Shown: positions 47,084-58,842, counted from the stretch's first letter. The stretch: 64,000 nucleotides of DNA from Exophiala sp. HKRS030 (GCA_023897205.1 JAHWDD010000001.1:4898001-4962000); one strand, 5' to 3'. A program made the numbers and translations. The notes: generated by a model not told the origin, from the sequence alone.

Positions 47084-48388
47084 ATGGCATCTGCAAGGGC
47101 ACAAGCTCAGCTCAACAAGCGAATCGATCTCGACATTCCTGGAACAATACCGTCGAATGTTCAGGTCCAGCCGGTCATCCTCGCCAACCATCCTCCGCAG
47201 CCTCCATTCCCTGCGTACAATATCGGGTACAACGTCCAAGGTCGAGTGCAACAACACGTTCACCAGAACATCCCAGCTCGGCCACCGCCTGGACGAGGCT
47301 CAGCTCATCCTTACTATCTGAGCACCGAAGCCAACCTACATCCGATCTTGTTCCAACTGGAACCAGCTCCATCTCCACTTGCCAACGTGGATGTGCCACT
47401 GCTCGTCAATGCACAAACTGGGCAGGTCGAAGTCGGACCGGCCCCTCATTCCAGGCCCCTCCGGTACTTCTGGCACCTCCCTCGGTGGGTCGACGTCGAC
47501 GTGCCCGGGCACACCATGGAGCTCTGGTTGCGTCTGGACCCTCGCGTCCGCATGGCAGACATCCTCGACCGGATCAACGTGGTTGCCAACAGACCAAATG
47601 CCAACGTCTTCAACATGAGGCGCAGTCGGTTCCGGGATGTCATCCACGTCCCTGCCTTTGACACTGTCCGTCGCGACCCGGGCGCGACAGAAGTCGAAAT
47701 GATCGGGCGCCTGACGCGCGAACAAGTCCTGTTGAACACGGCGATGCGCGTGGACCTGTGCAACAACAGACTCCTGATGCCGGTGCTCGACAACACGAGG
47801 TCGACGAGGGGGTTTGTAGACAGCCGACTCCCCATCGACCACTTCATCAGGGCATATGCGCTCCCCATCCCCATCCCCTCGGACAGGCAAGTGACCACGT
47901 TGGCCCTCCGACACCGGATGCAGACTCTGGCGGTTGCACAAGGCCACGGCAAGGGCGCGACGGCGTACAACAACCTCCATATCAACATGGTCCCTCCTTG
48001 GTGGCACCGACGTCCCAACGCGCAACCGGCGAGGATCGCCGCCATCGACAACCTGACACACCGGGAGTGGATGGACGATTGCCTCAACCGCCACCCGGGG
48101 GTGCAGCAAGTTGCAGCGCCGGCACGGCGACCGTTGCCGCCACCGTGGCAACCACAGACACAACAACCACAGCGACCACCGCCTGCGGCGGGCGTGCAGC
48201 ATGTCGCCACCAACGCGAACCGGATCATCGACCCACGTCTTCAGGGAGGAAACCCCCCTGCCGCGTTCCCGGGTCTCTTCAGACCCGGTAGGCCGAATGA
48301 ACCGGAGGAGTCCAGGCACAGCTTCACGACACCGGACGGCGTCACGCATTATTACGTGGAGCCTCAGCACCGTCATGCGTACCGGTGA
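47084..48388 (+). CDS. Intron-less orphan protein, 434 aa
   Basis: Starts MASARAQAQLNKRIDLDIPG and stays open for 434 codons with strong G/C preference at third positions, higher than its flanks. The product is rich in Pro, Arg, His, Val and Gln, with a Pro/Gln-rich segment at about 345-390 and a more ordered middle (LRYFWHLPRWVDVDVPGHTM, then LWLRLDPRVRMADILDRINV). No signal peptide, membrane helix or known domain is visible. The high GC also opens long frames on the other strand, but only this frame has a TATA-like promoter and a plausible start. It may be lineage-specific; function unknown. Confidence 0.65.
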   Translation: MASARAQAQLNKRIDLDIPGTIPSNVQVQPVILANHPPQPPFPAYNIGYNVQGRVQQHVHQNIPARPPPGRGSAHPYYLSTEANLHPILFQLEPAPSPLANVDVPLLVNAQTGQVEVGPAPHSRPLRYFWHLPRWVDVDVPGHTMELWLRLDPRVRMADILDRINVVANRPNANVFNMRRSRFRDVIHVPAFDTVRRDPGATEVEMIGRLTREQVLLNTAMRVDLCNNRLLMPVLDNTRSTRGFVDSRLPIDHFIRAYALPIPIPSDRQVTTLALRHRMQTLAVAQGHGKGATAYNNLHINMVPPWWHRRPNAQPARIAAIDNLTHREWMDDCLNRHPGVQQVAAPARRPLPPPWQPQTQQPQRPPPAAGVQHVATNANRIIDPRLQGGNPPAAFPGLFRPGRPNEPEESRHSFTTPDGVTHYYVEPQHRHAYR

Positions 48389-50056
48389 TCACTGATGTTT
48401 TTTCCTTGGATTTCTTTTTGCGTGCAAGCAAGGTCAGCGTCTCGCAGGGTCAATGTCATGGACGGTTTGTTCGAAGAGGTCGTGGTTCGTGGATTGGTCA
48501 GGTGCCTGTTACCTACACCTGCCCTCTGCATCACTTCATGGTTCGAGAGTTGACAGACACCTGGCCCTGGGACAAGCACTGAAACAAGCGAGGTCGATGG
48601 AGACGAGAAAGTGTGTGCTTTGTCGCACCCATGCGTCGGACGCAAAAAACAGATTCGAGTTTCTGGGAGTGACTTTGAAAAGGCTTCGGGCTGACATCAG
48701 GGGTCTTTGGGAAATCGATTCCACATGGCGAGGAGCGTGGAATTGATTGATTGTCCAACACACTCTTGCTCTTGTCGTCCTTTGGGTCAGAGAAAGGAGA
48801 TTCTGACCAAAGTCTGAACATGCCACTATACCCATGCTACCAACTCCATGAGATACCCCCGAATGAATTCATTCATTTTCATACCATGATACGACAACAC
48901 CTCTTGAACCAGACGTGTTCATTTCTTCTTTTCTCTCTGTTCATCTTCTGTTTTTGATTGCTCTGTTCTAAAATAGGGTTGTTACTGTCGACAACAATCC
49001 CCAAGACCTCTTCTTTTGATGGCTCCTCTTGTGTCGCTCTATATTAGTAGCCACAACAGATTCTCCATCTGTAATACTTCCCGACTCTTTTCTTTCCATA
49101 TCCTATTCGACTTGTTTCTGCATCATACTTATAATTGTCTCACTGTCTTTGTCTCTTTCTGCTCATACCATTCATACGCACCATGACTTTCTCCCCATCT
49201 ATATCGCTGGCAGAGGATCGTTCACACACGGAACTCTCATCAATCAATCTGCAGGGGGGAAGTCCCTCTTCTAGTCATCCTCGCTGGCCTTTCCGTTCAT
49301 ACCTACCACCTTCAATCCCTGCTTCTCAACCTCTCAATACAAAGGCCTTTCTTTCTTCACGCTTTCAAACAGACAATGGTCACAACCACGACGACAATCC
49401 TTTCATCTTCATTGTGATTTGCAAGGTGCTGGATCCAGATATCCACCTTGTCAAATGATATGATGTGAAGGCCTTTTCCCCTTTATCAACGCAGCCTCGT
49501 CCACACACACACAACACACACATCTGTGTCTCTCCGCTCCGCCACGCTCAAAACTGCACAACCACCACCATCCGCTCCACCACGATCAATTCCTTCATAA
49601 AAATCCCTTCGCTTAGTCGTCGAAAACTATTCATCTTTCTGCCGACAATAGGATTGATTGTCTCGCCAAGCTCTCTGCTCACTGACACACTCACACTCCC
49701 GGCGATACAATGTCATCTTTCTCCCTCGCTTTTCCATCCTCATCTTTCTCACTTTTCAAACCATCCATCCATCTTACTCGAGAACTTGATCAGACAAGCG
49801 TCCTTGCTCGAACGATTCCTTGGTTCTTTCTTGATCTTTTTCAAGCACACATCTTTTCATCATACCCTCTTCGGTGTTCAAGCTCAATTCAAGGAGCGTG
49901 TCCATCTCTTCTTTTCGCGTGGTCCGATCGATATTCGAATTTCAAGTCGAAATCAAAACCTCACTGCCCCCAAAACAGACCAGACATATCCACTTCACTT
50001 TTCTTTTCGAAGACGACTCGACGATCCTTGAATCACCTCTTGCCCATACTGCAAAG
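48389..50056. other. Long pyrimidine-rich upstream/leader region
   Basis: 1.67 kb. From about 48950 to 50050 the plus strand is strongly C/T-rich, with a CA-repeat at about 49501-49522 and many short ATG-started frames (up to 188 codons by low-complexity chance). This looks like the promoter and long 5' leader of the gene starting at 50057, a pattern typical of regulated fungal regulators. No separate gene is called. Confidence 0.5.
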
Positions 50057-51092
50057 ATGTCTTACTTTCCAGATCAACAACAAAACATCAGCCACACAAA
50101 CACGAGTAAGCACTCACCATCTCTTCATTCCTGTCCTTGAGTCAAATGGTTGCCAAAAAAAAGACTGACACACAATCCCTTTAGACGACGATCAGGAAGG
50201 TTCTCCCATGACTCGATTCAATCGTGACGGCTCACCTCTCTTCTTTCCTTCACCAACTCGAGATCGAACCATTACCGCCGGCGACAACGATGACAATGAC
50301 GCTGACGTCGAGTATGAAGACGAGTCTTTCAACATTGATCCGCTTCTTTCTTTTGCTCCTGTTGCCGCGACAGGCTCTTCATTCACCGACATCGACCCCT
50401 ATCATGAGTGGAACCCACATACAGTCATGATGAACGCTGCTCCTGCACCCCTCACCTCGTCGACCATGGAGAATGTCCAGATGATATCCTCCATCAAAAA
50501 AAGAAAGAGAGCATCGACTCCACCGGACGGCACAGAAACCTCATATGAGAGTGGGGTTCTTCTCCCAACCTTTGCTCCTCCTGCTCCTTCTTCGTCTTCC
50601 CGCCGCCCCCCTGCCGTTCCCGTCGCTCCTGCTGCTCGTGGAGCTGTCGAAGTCATCGTCATCGATTCGTCGGATGACGAAAGCGCTCCTCCTGCGGCCG
50701 CTGCTGCTCCTCGCGTTTCCGTCCGTCGTGCCGCGCGTGCCCGTGTTGTGGCTCCTGCATTTGCCGCCGGTGACGACGACGATGACGACGATGTCAACAA
50801 TGGTGGCAACGCCACCGACAGCAGCGCCACCAGTGGCAGCAGCACGGGGTCCGCCTGGGACCGAAAATATGGCATGAAGCCATGGCCGGGCATGACGACC
50901 CAGCAGCAACTATCCTTGATGGATAGGCAGAAGTACTACTATGGGCAGGAGGGCACGCCGCTCCCTCCCAACCGCCCGTACAAGCCGTGCCCAAACTTGG
51001 GTGACGTTAAACGCAAGGCGGAGAAGAGGGAGAGGCGTGCCAAGAGGGCCGCCCTCAAGGCCGCAAGAGCCAAGGATATGGCACGCAAGTAG
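50057..51092 (+). CDS. Nuclear-type disordered protein with SUMO-interaction-like motif
   Basis: Predicted 318 residues in two exons (intron 50106-50184; SHTN joins DDQEGSP). No family is recognised. An acidic N-terminal region precedes the basic cluster KKRKR (about 121-125), a candidate nuclear signal. VEVIVIDSSDDES at about 171-183 has the classic hydrophobic core followed by Ser/Asp of a SUMO-interacting motif. A Pro/Ala/Ser linker, an Asp7 run, the segment KPWPGMTTQQQLSLMDRQKY and a very basic Lys/Arg/Ala tail (about 292-318) follow. Nuclear, SUMO-linked function is inferred from these motifs alone. Confidence 0.72.
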
Positions 51093-51429
51093 GCGTGGTC
51101 GCTGTCGAGGGGTGGTTGGGTGTTGGTGTGGGCGGGTGGTGCTGGTGCTGTTGAGATGACACCGGGCGTTTAGAGAGCCATTTGTGAATGTGAAAGGGCC
51201 GCCTTCACCAATGGCGTGGTGATTCTTGAAATGCGCAGGGCGCAAGATAGGATGGCAAATGATATGCGTTCTACAGATGATTTCCTCAGGACCGTCATTG
51301 ACTCACTGACTCACAATAGCCTTGGAGTGCGCCATGTTGCCATCGAGATAAACGCTGCCGACACATTCGCAAGCAGTCATGTTGACGTCGAGATTGACCC
51401 CATTATGAGAAATGGCGATGGACAAGTTG
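51093..51429. other. Convergent spacer
   Basis: Shared 3' flank between the SIM-containing protein gene (plus) and the Zn2Cys6 regulator (minus). Nothing is recognised. Confidence 0.4.
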
Positions 51430-52986
51430 TCAAATCCCTTCGTGTTTTATGCCCTTGAGGATGCTATCTCGTTTCTCCAGCAGCTCCTCGACCCTGCTAG
51501 GAGTCGGGGGTATCACAACGTCCGGTAAAACACGATAGCGACGTCGCAACTCCGGAAAGACTGCCGCAAAGCCTCGGCTGAAACTCCAGTTGTCGAGATT
51601 CCATATATGATGGGCGAAAAGATCCGAGATGGTCATCTTGGCTGTGTCAGGATCAACATCAACAGCCGCATCCAAGCCCTTATGCCAATTGACTGTCGTG
51701 CCGTAGGATTGGCTTGCAAGAATGAAGTCCCGCAAGTCATATATCAAGCCGTCTCGTAATTCAGGACTGACAAAGAGAAAAAACATCAACATATGTCATT
51801 GCCTCCTACTCACAGGACAACTTACAGAACTGGCAGGTCTGACGCAGGATGATGCGGTACAAGTCTCTGACAAGGTGTTGGACGCTGGCCTGGAGGAATA
51901 TTTGCATATGTTTCCGCAGAGGGTGCAATGATCCACTGAGATGATAGGTCAGCTAGGCGCTGAGACATTGAAGAATCTCTGAACATACCCGCATAAAACG
52001 ATCAAAGTTGAATATGCCAGCCAGACAGACAAAAACGTCAATGCCCTGCAAGGCGCGGAAATACTCGCAGGCCCAAGTCGAGACGGTATGCGGATCGCTC
52101 GGTTCTCTTGCACGAAATAAGAGGTCGATTTCGATCCTCTCTGGGCCAAGTATGTTTTCCTTCGGTTCTCCAGACTCTATTTGGCGACAGGCCCAGTCTC
52201 TGAAGCTGGTATACGCTGTCGCCATAGGGGATGCTTCTGCTTCCAAAAGCAACGGTCGCACTTCGTATTCAGGACACCGAAACGTCCGCATTTGTTGAGC
52301 TTGTATGTGTGGAGGGTAGCCTGCACATGGTATGGCATCGGACAGGGACAAAGGAGTCGCCGGAGAAGTCACAGACATGATGGAAGAATAGATGGCATTT
52401 GAGAAATGAAGACGGTATTCAGTTCTCAAGTCGAGTTCAGCGTCTGAAGCGGAATGCTTGGATTTGTCCGTTTTTAAGTACTTCTGAGTATCGGTTCCCT
52501 TGACTGCCGGTGCGTGCTGATCCCCGATGTTAAACATGTTCGAGCAATGAACATTGAATACCTACCTGTTCAAGCATACCCACAGCGAGTTCGTAAGTTT
52601 GCCATGATGACTTTGAGGGAGTGGTCAATGCCTTGACCATTCGTATCAGCTTCTCCTTTTCCTCCTCAAGCAACTTAATACGATCCAGTGCATGTCCCAA
52701 TGCTCTATATTAGGTCAGCATTTCGTGATATTATTCATGGGAAAGGAAGTGTCAACTTTTTGTTCTTCTCTCGATCCCGATCGCCATATACACAGAGCGC
52801 TCCATCTTTGGCACATTTGTTGCACGCATCCCCTCCAGAGCATTTGGACCGATTTTGTCGACAACGGTCACATGCGTGAGAGATACGTTTTCTGATCACT
52901 TTGGGCGACAATGTTTTGGAATCGAGTCGGTTTGGGTTGGGAGCTGCAAAGATTCTGGGAATCGGACGCTTCTCGCGACGGTCCAT
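51430..52986 (-). CDS. Zn2Cys6 transcription factor with DUF3425-type C-terminus
   Basis: Predicted 447 residues in five exons; introns 52705-52756 (weak GTTGAC donor), 52517-52565, 51936-51988 and 51767-51825. The zinc cluster is complete: Cys at 39, 42, 49, 55, 58 and 65, in exact CX2CX6CX5CX2CX6C spacing, preceded by the basic KVIRKRISHA. A leucine-rich coiled segment (ALDRIKLLEEEKEKLIRMV) may dimerise. The C-terminal 160 residues match DUF3425: RWIIAPSAETYANIP, RLVPHHPASDLPVL, YDLRDFILASQSYGTTVNW, WNLDNWSFSRGF. This tail is commoner on bZIP proteins but also occurs on zinc clusters. Target genes are unknown. Confidence 0.87.
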
Positions 52987-53961
52987 AGGCCCTCAACTGG
53001 CGGCGACAGGCCCAAAGACTGCGGACCACCAATATGAAGCACTCAACTCGTATGGTTGTTTCTAGATGCGTGAAACCGGAAGGAAGATCATACGATTGTT
53101 GATTCGTCGGATGAGATGTCCGGAGAAGAGAACCAAAATTGCCACCGACAAACAAATGTTCAAACAGAAAAAAAAAATCACAGGAGAACGCTGGCAATTC
53201 GGGATCGACTTTGCACGGTGGACAAGAAGGTCTATGTAGTATGTTTACGATCCATGAAGCTAAGGTCGAGGAACGATATCTGCCCAAAAGCGCTGTCGCT
53301 AGAGTGGTTGGACCACAAGAATTTTTTTTGTGAGGTCAAGAAGATTTAAAAATGTGGTCGGGGCTCCTCCCGAGCCCGGCAGGAGCGACAGATGGATAAT
53401 TTACCTTTATATTGACAACGACGAGAAAGAAAAGAGCAGGGGGACGCATGTCAATGTCAAGCAATTCGATATGTCCGAGATCTGCCCCGGATTCTGGCCA
53501 CCATCGACTGGTCGAGACCGTGGCTGCAGTGGTTGGAGTCGCAACTCCGGACAAGGACGATTGGCTCATCCAGACTTTGCTCAAAGCAAAATACTGAAGA
53601 AAGCGTAGAGGTTACGAGTACTGTGAGTATGTCTCGGATCGACAACGGAGTTGCTCGACAGCCTAAACAAGGTAACGGATTGTGCGCAATCCAAGAAGAA
53701 GTGAAGAAGACAGCGATCTAAACAAGGGGCAAAGACTGTCACTCGGAATCCGGAATCAAATCATTGAAGACACGCATTCGTGTAAGTAGCAGTATGAGCC
53801 TGACATTCTGCTTCCTCGCATGAGGCAAGGCATTTCCCGCAGGACCCGACAAAGCTCATCCCTGGAGCAATACCTGGCGAGGTCGTGCAGATCTCAAAAT
53901 CTCCCCACGATGTACGGAGTAGTGTACGGAGAAATGTGTCATTTGCCCTTGCTATCCCATC
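52987..53961. other. Intergenic: regulator promoter and OsmC 3' flank
   Basis: Upstream of the Zn2Cys6 gene. A long minus frame (52868-53287) overlaps the regulator start out of frame and could act as an upstream frame, but has no product family. TACGGAGTA occurs at 53913-53921. Confidence 0.4.
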
Positions 53962-54606
53962 CTAGTTTAACTTCAACACATCTTCGTTTGCGGGAATGTC
54001 CTGGCCCCCGTCTAGGGTGTTTTCATTGCTTTTACCGGTGTCCGGAACAGATCCTAGTTTGGTCTCGACATTGACACCATTTCGAATTGTCTGCAATACC
54101 ACACAGTACCTTTCGCTGAGTTCGATCAATTTGTCGACCTTGGACTTGTGTTCTTCATCAACATCAAGCTGCACAATGAGTCTGATGTTCTTGAATCCAA
54201 CAGGTACTGCATTACCATCAGAATCTTTGATGCCCATGGTGCCTCTGAAGTCCAGATCTCCTTCGACAGTGACCGAGCCACGATTCATGGGAATGCCCAG
54301 ACTTGTTGCGACTGCTCGCACCGTCACACCAAAGCAAGCCACTAAAGATTCCAGCAGCATGTCGCCCGAGCACAGCTCACCCGATGCATCGAAGCCTTCA
54401 CCACCAGCGGCCTTGTGAAGACCAGCTACTTTCCGAGCCGCCTGTCCCGCTGCTAGGGAGCATGTCAGGCTGGTCGATGTTGGATCAAGACTTCCAGATG
54501 AGGACAATGTGACCAGCGCGGAGGAAGGATCTGATCGATATTTGTCTTTGAGAGGCTTTTGTTTTGCCCGTAACGTATTGGCGGCGACTGTTGCGGCGTC
54601 AGACAT
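53962..54606 (-). CDS. OsmC/Ohr-family protein
   Basis: Intron-less, 214 residues from ATG 54606 (MSDAATVAANTLR). OsmC-fold proteins reduce organic hydroperoxides through two cysteines. Here LCSGDMLLESLVACFGVTVR holds the peroxidatic-type Cys91 with the preceding conserved Glu, and ERYCVVLQTIRNGV provides the second Cys. Additional Cys79 lies beside the first. The C-terminal 30 residues (from VETKLGS on) form a variable acidic tail. Cytosolic, since no presequence is visible. Exact substrate unknown. Confidence 0.88.
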   Translation of the reverse strand: MSDAATVAANTLRAKQKPLKDKYRSDPSSALVTLSSSGSLDPTSTSLTCSLAAGQAARKVAGLHKAAGGEGFDASGELCSGDMLLESLVACFGVTVRAVATSLGIPMNRGSVTVEGDLDFRGTMGIKDSDGNAVPVGFKNIRLIVQLDVDEEHKSKVDKLIELSERYCVVLQTIRNGVNVETKLGSVPDTGKSNENTLDGGQDIPANEDVLKLN

Positions 54607-55637
54607 TGTAAGTATTTCTCTTGACTCGTGGCTCGGATGCTGGAGATATGTGAGATGATCCGAGATCAAGATTGGGAGAGTCGGCACCGGGAAGTCACGG
54701 TTGAACCAGCAGTCCTTTGTTCACGGCAAGAATCCAAACGTTGTCTGCAAACAATAGTTACTGGGTCATGGGGAACCCAGATGGACTACAGTTTGTACGT
54801 GAATTGCTCTGTTCAAAATCCGACTTACCCCTCGGTCCCCCTCATCGGCTCTGCGGCAGAAGCTCCGTCAGACCGTTGAGATGCCAGACACTGTACGGTG
54901 CTTTTGAGTCCATGGTAAGACACTTGACATTGCTGCACAGGAGTTGGCCTGGCTTTTCGAACAATTTACTAGAAGACGAATCGAACAACGACATCAATGA
55001 CAGACAATATGAGGAAGACAATCTGGGCAATGGCGCAATTAATACCACCTAGTACCCATGAAGGAGAGGGTAAATGTCATTTGAAAGTAATAAACACCCC
55101 GGAGCTGTACGAGCGTGTATCGCATACTAGCGTTGTAACGAGTTAATCGTCACCTATTGTGCTTAGCGCAGGCATTTATGACATCAACAGCTTCTTCATG
55201 GACACTCTACCAACCACTCTCCTGCGCTCAGGGACACTCATTTTCACGCGAAAGATACAAAAGAGACCTATCGATTGATCGACCGGCTATAGCATTGTAC
55301 GCCATCTTTTCCGTCACATCCACAAAATGGTCACGAAACACCTACATTTGTTGCTGTCTGACAGTTTCATCACATCGGAAAGAATACGGACACATACGAG
55401 ACTCTAAGACTAAGAGCCACGCGTCTACTACATGCTCCAGATGTATCGCCCTTCACGGAATGGCCTCTGGCAGAAACAGTAGGTATCTAAAAAAAAAGAG
55501 GTTCTGGCGTCATAGGTATCGCAATGAATTGTCGTTCAAAAGGATCCATGAGTCCCCCAGATCGTCGCTTCAACATTTTCCTTCCCGTTCTCATCTTGTA
55601 AAAATTGAATCCGGCAAGCACAACGCATCACCTAACC
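54607..55637. other. Divergent intergenic region, 1.03 kb
   Basis: Upstream of OsmC (minus) and of the conserved fungal protein (plus). Frames are short and unrecognisable. No RNA or repeat is seen. Confidence 0.4.
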
Positions 55638-57217
55638 ATGAATGCTTCTCGAGACCGTCGCAAGCCGGCAGAGGATGAGTCCGACAGCAGCGTAGAGTAT
55701 GAAGACGAGGTTGGACCTCAGCAGAGCGGCGACTCACTTCTCAACAAATTCATTCAATCCCACTCTCAAACGTCCGATTCTGCAGCGCGCCATCGCGCTT
55801 CAAAGCCACACCTATCTCACCCCGTGGTCATTACGCAGCGGCGGCCTGGAGACAAAAAGCGAGGCTTCATCAAAGCCTATGCCCCTGCGCTGGAACAATA
55901 TGGCATTGATCAGGACACGTTCGTCGAATTTATCCGTGCCACGAACAAGGCCATGCAGGAGAACAAATGGCTCGTGGCAGTCCAATTAGCGGCCGCTGGG
56001 ACTGGGCTCGTTCCGAATCATATTGCCTTGGGTGTTTCAATAGCGGTGCAGTTCGTCGCGGGCGCAATAGCCCAGGCCGAGGCCAAATGGAGGTAATGTA
56101 ACGATCTTTGCTTGCCCTTCGACCTATGCGACATCAACCGGTGATGTGTGCCTACCTATATGCTGTACTGACCGAGCCATGACTGGCGCGTACAACAGAA
56201 CGAACTCTTTCTTGGACCGCATCAACAACGAATTCTTTCGGCCCCGAGGTCTCTTCTGCTTGCTCATGTCTTACAACCCGATCGCGCTGGAAAAGAAGGA
56301 TGCTCCAGATGAAGTCGACGCTGTGTCCAAGGCGGTCTCGACCTCACCCAAGCCAGCATTCGCGAGCCGTGCCAAGAGGAACCTTCGAAACCCGGTGGCC
56401 GCCACCGTTGAAGGGGAAGAAAACCTCCCTGCCGTCACAGCTCCGCTGGTCTATCTGGACAAGACCAACACCGACGAGTCTCGTTCGGGAGGAAATCCGG
56501 GGGAGAAACAAAAGATAGGTGACCGACTGAACAAATACTTTGACAAAAGAGCTCAAGCACGATATGTGAGTGGTGTACTTGATAACCAGTCTTTTCCTGA
56601 GAACGTGACGCTGACTGACGCAAACGTTGACACAAGGCCAAAGAAAGCAACGGGGATATCCTTTCTAACCCCGAACCTGCCAAGTTTAAAAATCGATACC
56701 TCGACCCGACCTCCGCGGCCAGCAATGGGGGTCTTTTGGGTTTGGTGTCGGGAGGGAAACTCACTCGGGATCCGGAAAAGGCAAAGCAAAGTATGCAAGC
56801 ACGGTTTGAGTCTCAAGAGAAAGCCATCCGAGAACAACAGTCGACCGTGATGGCGCGCCTTCAGCAACAGTTGCAAGCCATGAACCTTTCGCCCGAACAA
56901 CAACAGCAATACACCAAGCAGTACCAAGATATGTATGACCTACAACTGCAGCAGATTCAACAACAGTCGGACTTGGTTGCCAAGGGAAACCTGCAGCGTC
57001 GTATTGTCAAGGTATGTTGCCCATCCCGTCCATTGTAATGCCCTTTTCCGATGGGACATGATTTTTCACTGACGGTGCCCTTGTTCAGGACGTTCTCTAC
57101 TTGATGATTGTCGACATGCCTTCGGATGAAGAGATGGAGGTCGCTCGAAGCCAATTGAAGACTTCTGGTCACACTCGAGCGACGGACGGTATGAACTTTG
57201 CCACTGTTGGAGTATGA
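55638..57217 (+). CDS. Conserved fungal protein of unknown function
   Basis: Predicted 441 residues in four exons; introns 56093-56198, 56566-56636 and 57012-57088. After a charged, disordered start comes the signature of a widespread fungal family: KRGFIKAYAPALEQYGIDQD, then two Ala/Val-rich hydrophobic helices (VAVQLAAAGTGLVP, ALGVSIAVQFVAGAIAQAE), then TNSFLDRINNEFFRPRGLFC. A Lys/Asp-rich linker, a Gln-rich coiled coil (MARLQQQLQAMN, with Gln runs) and a C-terminal IVDMPSDEEMEVARSQL follow. Such proteins are often mislabelled as FAD-binding; I see no FAD motif. Hydrophobic helices suggest membrane association. Confidence 0.8.
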
Positions 57218-58842
57218 GTACTAGACAGTCAGGGTATCCTTGAAGGTATATTTAGGGAATGAACCATATGAATATGAATATGCTACAAATGTCAAAGACT
57301 ACTTTCACAGGGCTGTGGGGGTGATTGTGTTTGTCCTGCAAATGGCAGCTACGGATACTACATCCATGTCTGTGTGTGTGGTTGTTTTATGATCTACGAG
57401 TCCACGTTCCGTCTTGGGATGATTACCATCGCCCATGGAACGGTGAACTCCACGAATTGTGATCTTCAGTGTTAAGCTCATCTATTTTAACACCAAGAGT
57501 ACGAGTACGGAGTATTTTGTGCAGTAAGTATTGTGGGTTTCGGGGTACCATCAGCACGAGGGCCCGAATCTGTGTATGTCCTTATTCCCCTCCATCCACC
57601 ACAAGTATCGAACTTCCCGTAATTTTCTCCATATTCAAGTCGATCATTTTCTACTCGGATCGTCCACCCTCTCAATATTTCTCGCACCAAAAGTCGGCTG
57701 CGCGAGTACAAGTTTGCCTCGGTCTTATGGCTTTGTTCGTGACGCTTACTGACGATCAATTCAATATTATCCGCTCCGTGATGTTACGGTCACAAGTTCC
57801 CCTTTCACACAGACTGAACGGCAATGACGTCTGAAGTTGAGAATTGTCCAATCATCAACCTGCATGACCTTCTGTAAGTGGAAAAAGTGCCACTGACGTA
57901 CATCCGCCTCTTCCCTCCACTCGTCCCTTTTTCTTAACGAATTCTTAACTTCCTAACCATCTTGAAACAGCTACCACGAGTACATCGTCATGGGCGCACA
58001 TAACACATAGCTGACCAGCATTGTAGATACATACCTGATCCAACAGAATATATGTTTACGCACGAGGTAACGATTACTCGTAGCTATGGTCTACTCGCTA
58101 CAACAAAACCAAAACCAAAACCCTCGAAAGAAGTAGATCTACTCGTAGTTTCAGTCACTTTTCTTATTCACTATTACAAGTAGGTATAAAAGAAATGCTC
58201 CCAGCGTCAGCCAAGATAAAACGGTCTGTTTTTCGTTTTGTATTGATTGGATGAACATTGTTTTTTATCTTTCTGATGCATCGCCCCATTGCAACCTTGA
58301 GTGGGAACCCCCCCTCCCAAGTAACTGCCAACATCGTACTCGGTACTTGTTCGTTCTCGTAAAGATTTCGCATGTTCCCTGATCATCGACATTTTCCCTT
58401 TCCCACTATGGGAGGTCCCTTAACTCTCACTCTCGGAATGAGGACTTTTCGGTATCTAGAATAAAAGATGGGGCAAGGGGAGGGGAGAGGGAGGGGGGGG
58501 GGAAACCAATGTTGCCCGCCTCAAGGTCGATGTCATCAGATGGGAAACCAATAAGCCACTATAGTAGTCGTAGATGGAATATAACGTGGCGGGATGTCCA
58601 AGATATTTATTTTTTTTGCCTACGGAGTAGTAGAAGTCGGATACAAAGTATTTGATTAAAACATCCATCAATCTCCATCTCCATCTTTTCATCTCCCTCT
58701 CACCTCCATCATTCCTCCCCGGCCTTCCTTTTCTGTTTTGTTTCAGCCTCTTCTGCTACCCACCTACGAGCAACCTTTCAACTCATAAACCTTTTGTCTT
58801 TTACTCCATACTTTGTATTCTTTGAGAGGCTATTCTGGAAAA
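57218..58842. other. Aquaglyceroporin upstream region, 1.6 kb
   Basis: No gene is supported. It contains TACGGAGTA at 57506-57514 and 58621-58629, TACGAGT-type words at 57395, 57500, 58076 and 58141, a CAAAAC x3 run near 58104, a G-rich tract at 58470-58502, and a C/T-rich leader at 58670-58800. This is unusually structured for a promoter. Confidence 0.5.
58470..58502 (+). other. G-rich tract with quadruplex-forming pattern
   Basis: Five G-runs of length 4, 4, 4, 3 and 10, separated by 1-3 bases, fit the G3+N1-7 quadruplex rule on the plus strand, about 340 bp upstream of the aquaglyceroporin ATG. The sub-runs also match the AGGGG stress-element core. The structure is predicted, not shown. 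Confidence 0.6.

Noticed and set aside
47336..48376. 346-codon minus frame inside the orphan gene
   Set aside because: Arg/His/Val-rich composition typical of an antisense shadow of GC-rich coding DNA, and no promoter signal on that side. Kept only as a caution.
49135..50031. Several plus frames of 90-190 codons in the C/T-rich leader
   Set aside because: Low-complexity Ser/Phe/Leu/His strings produced by pyrimidine-rich DNA; no domain and overlapping one another.
52868..53287. 139-codon minus frame overlapping the Zn2Cys6 gene start
   Set aside because: Not related to any family and out of frame with the regulator. At most an upstream frame in the leader.
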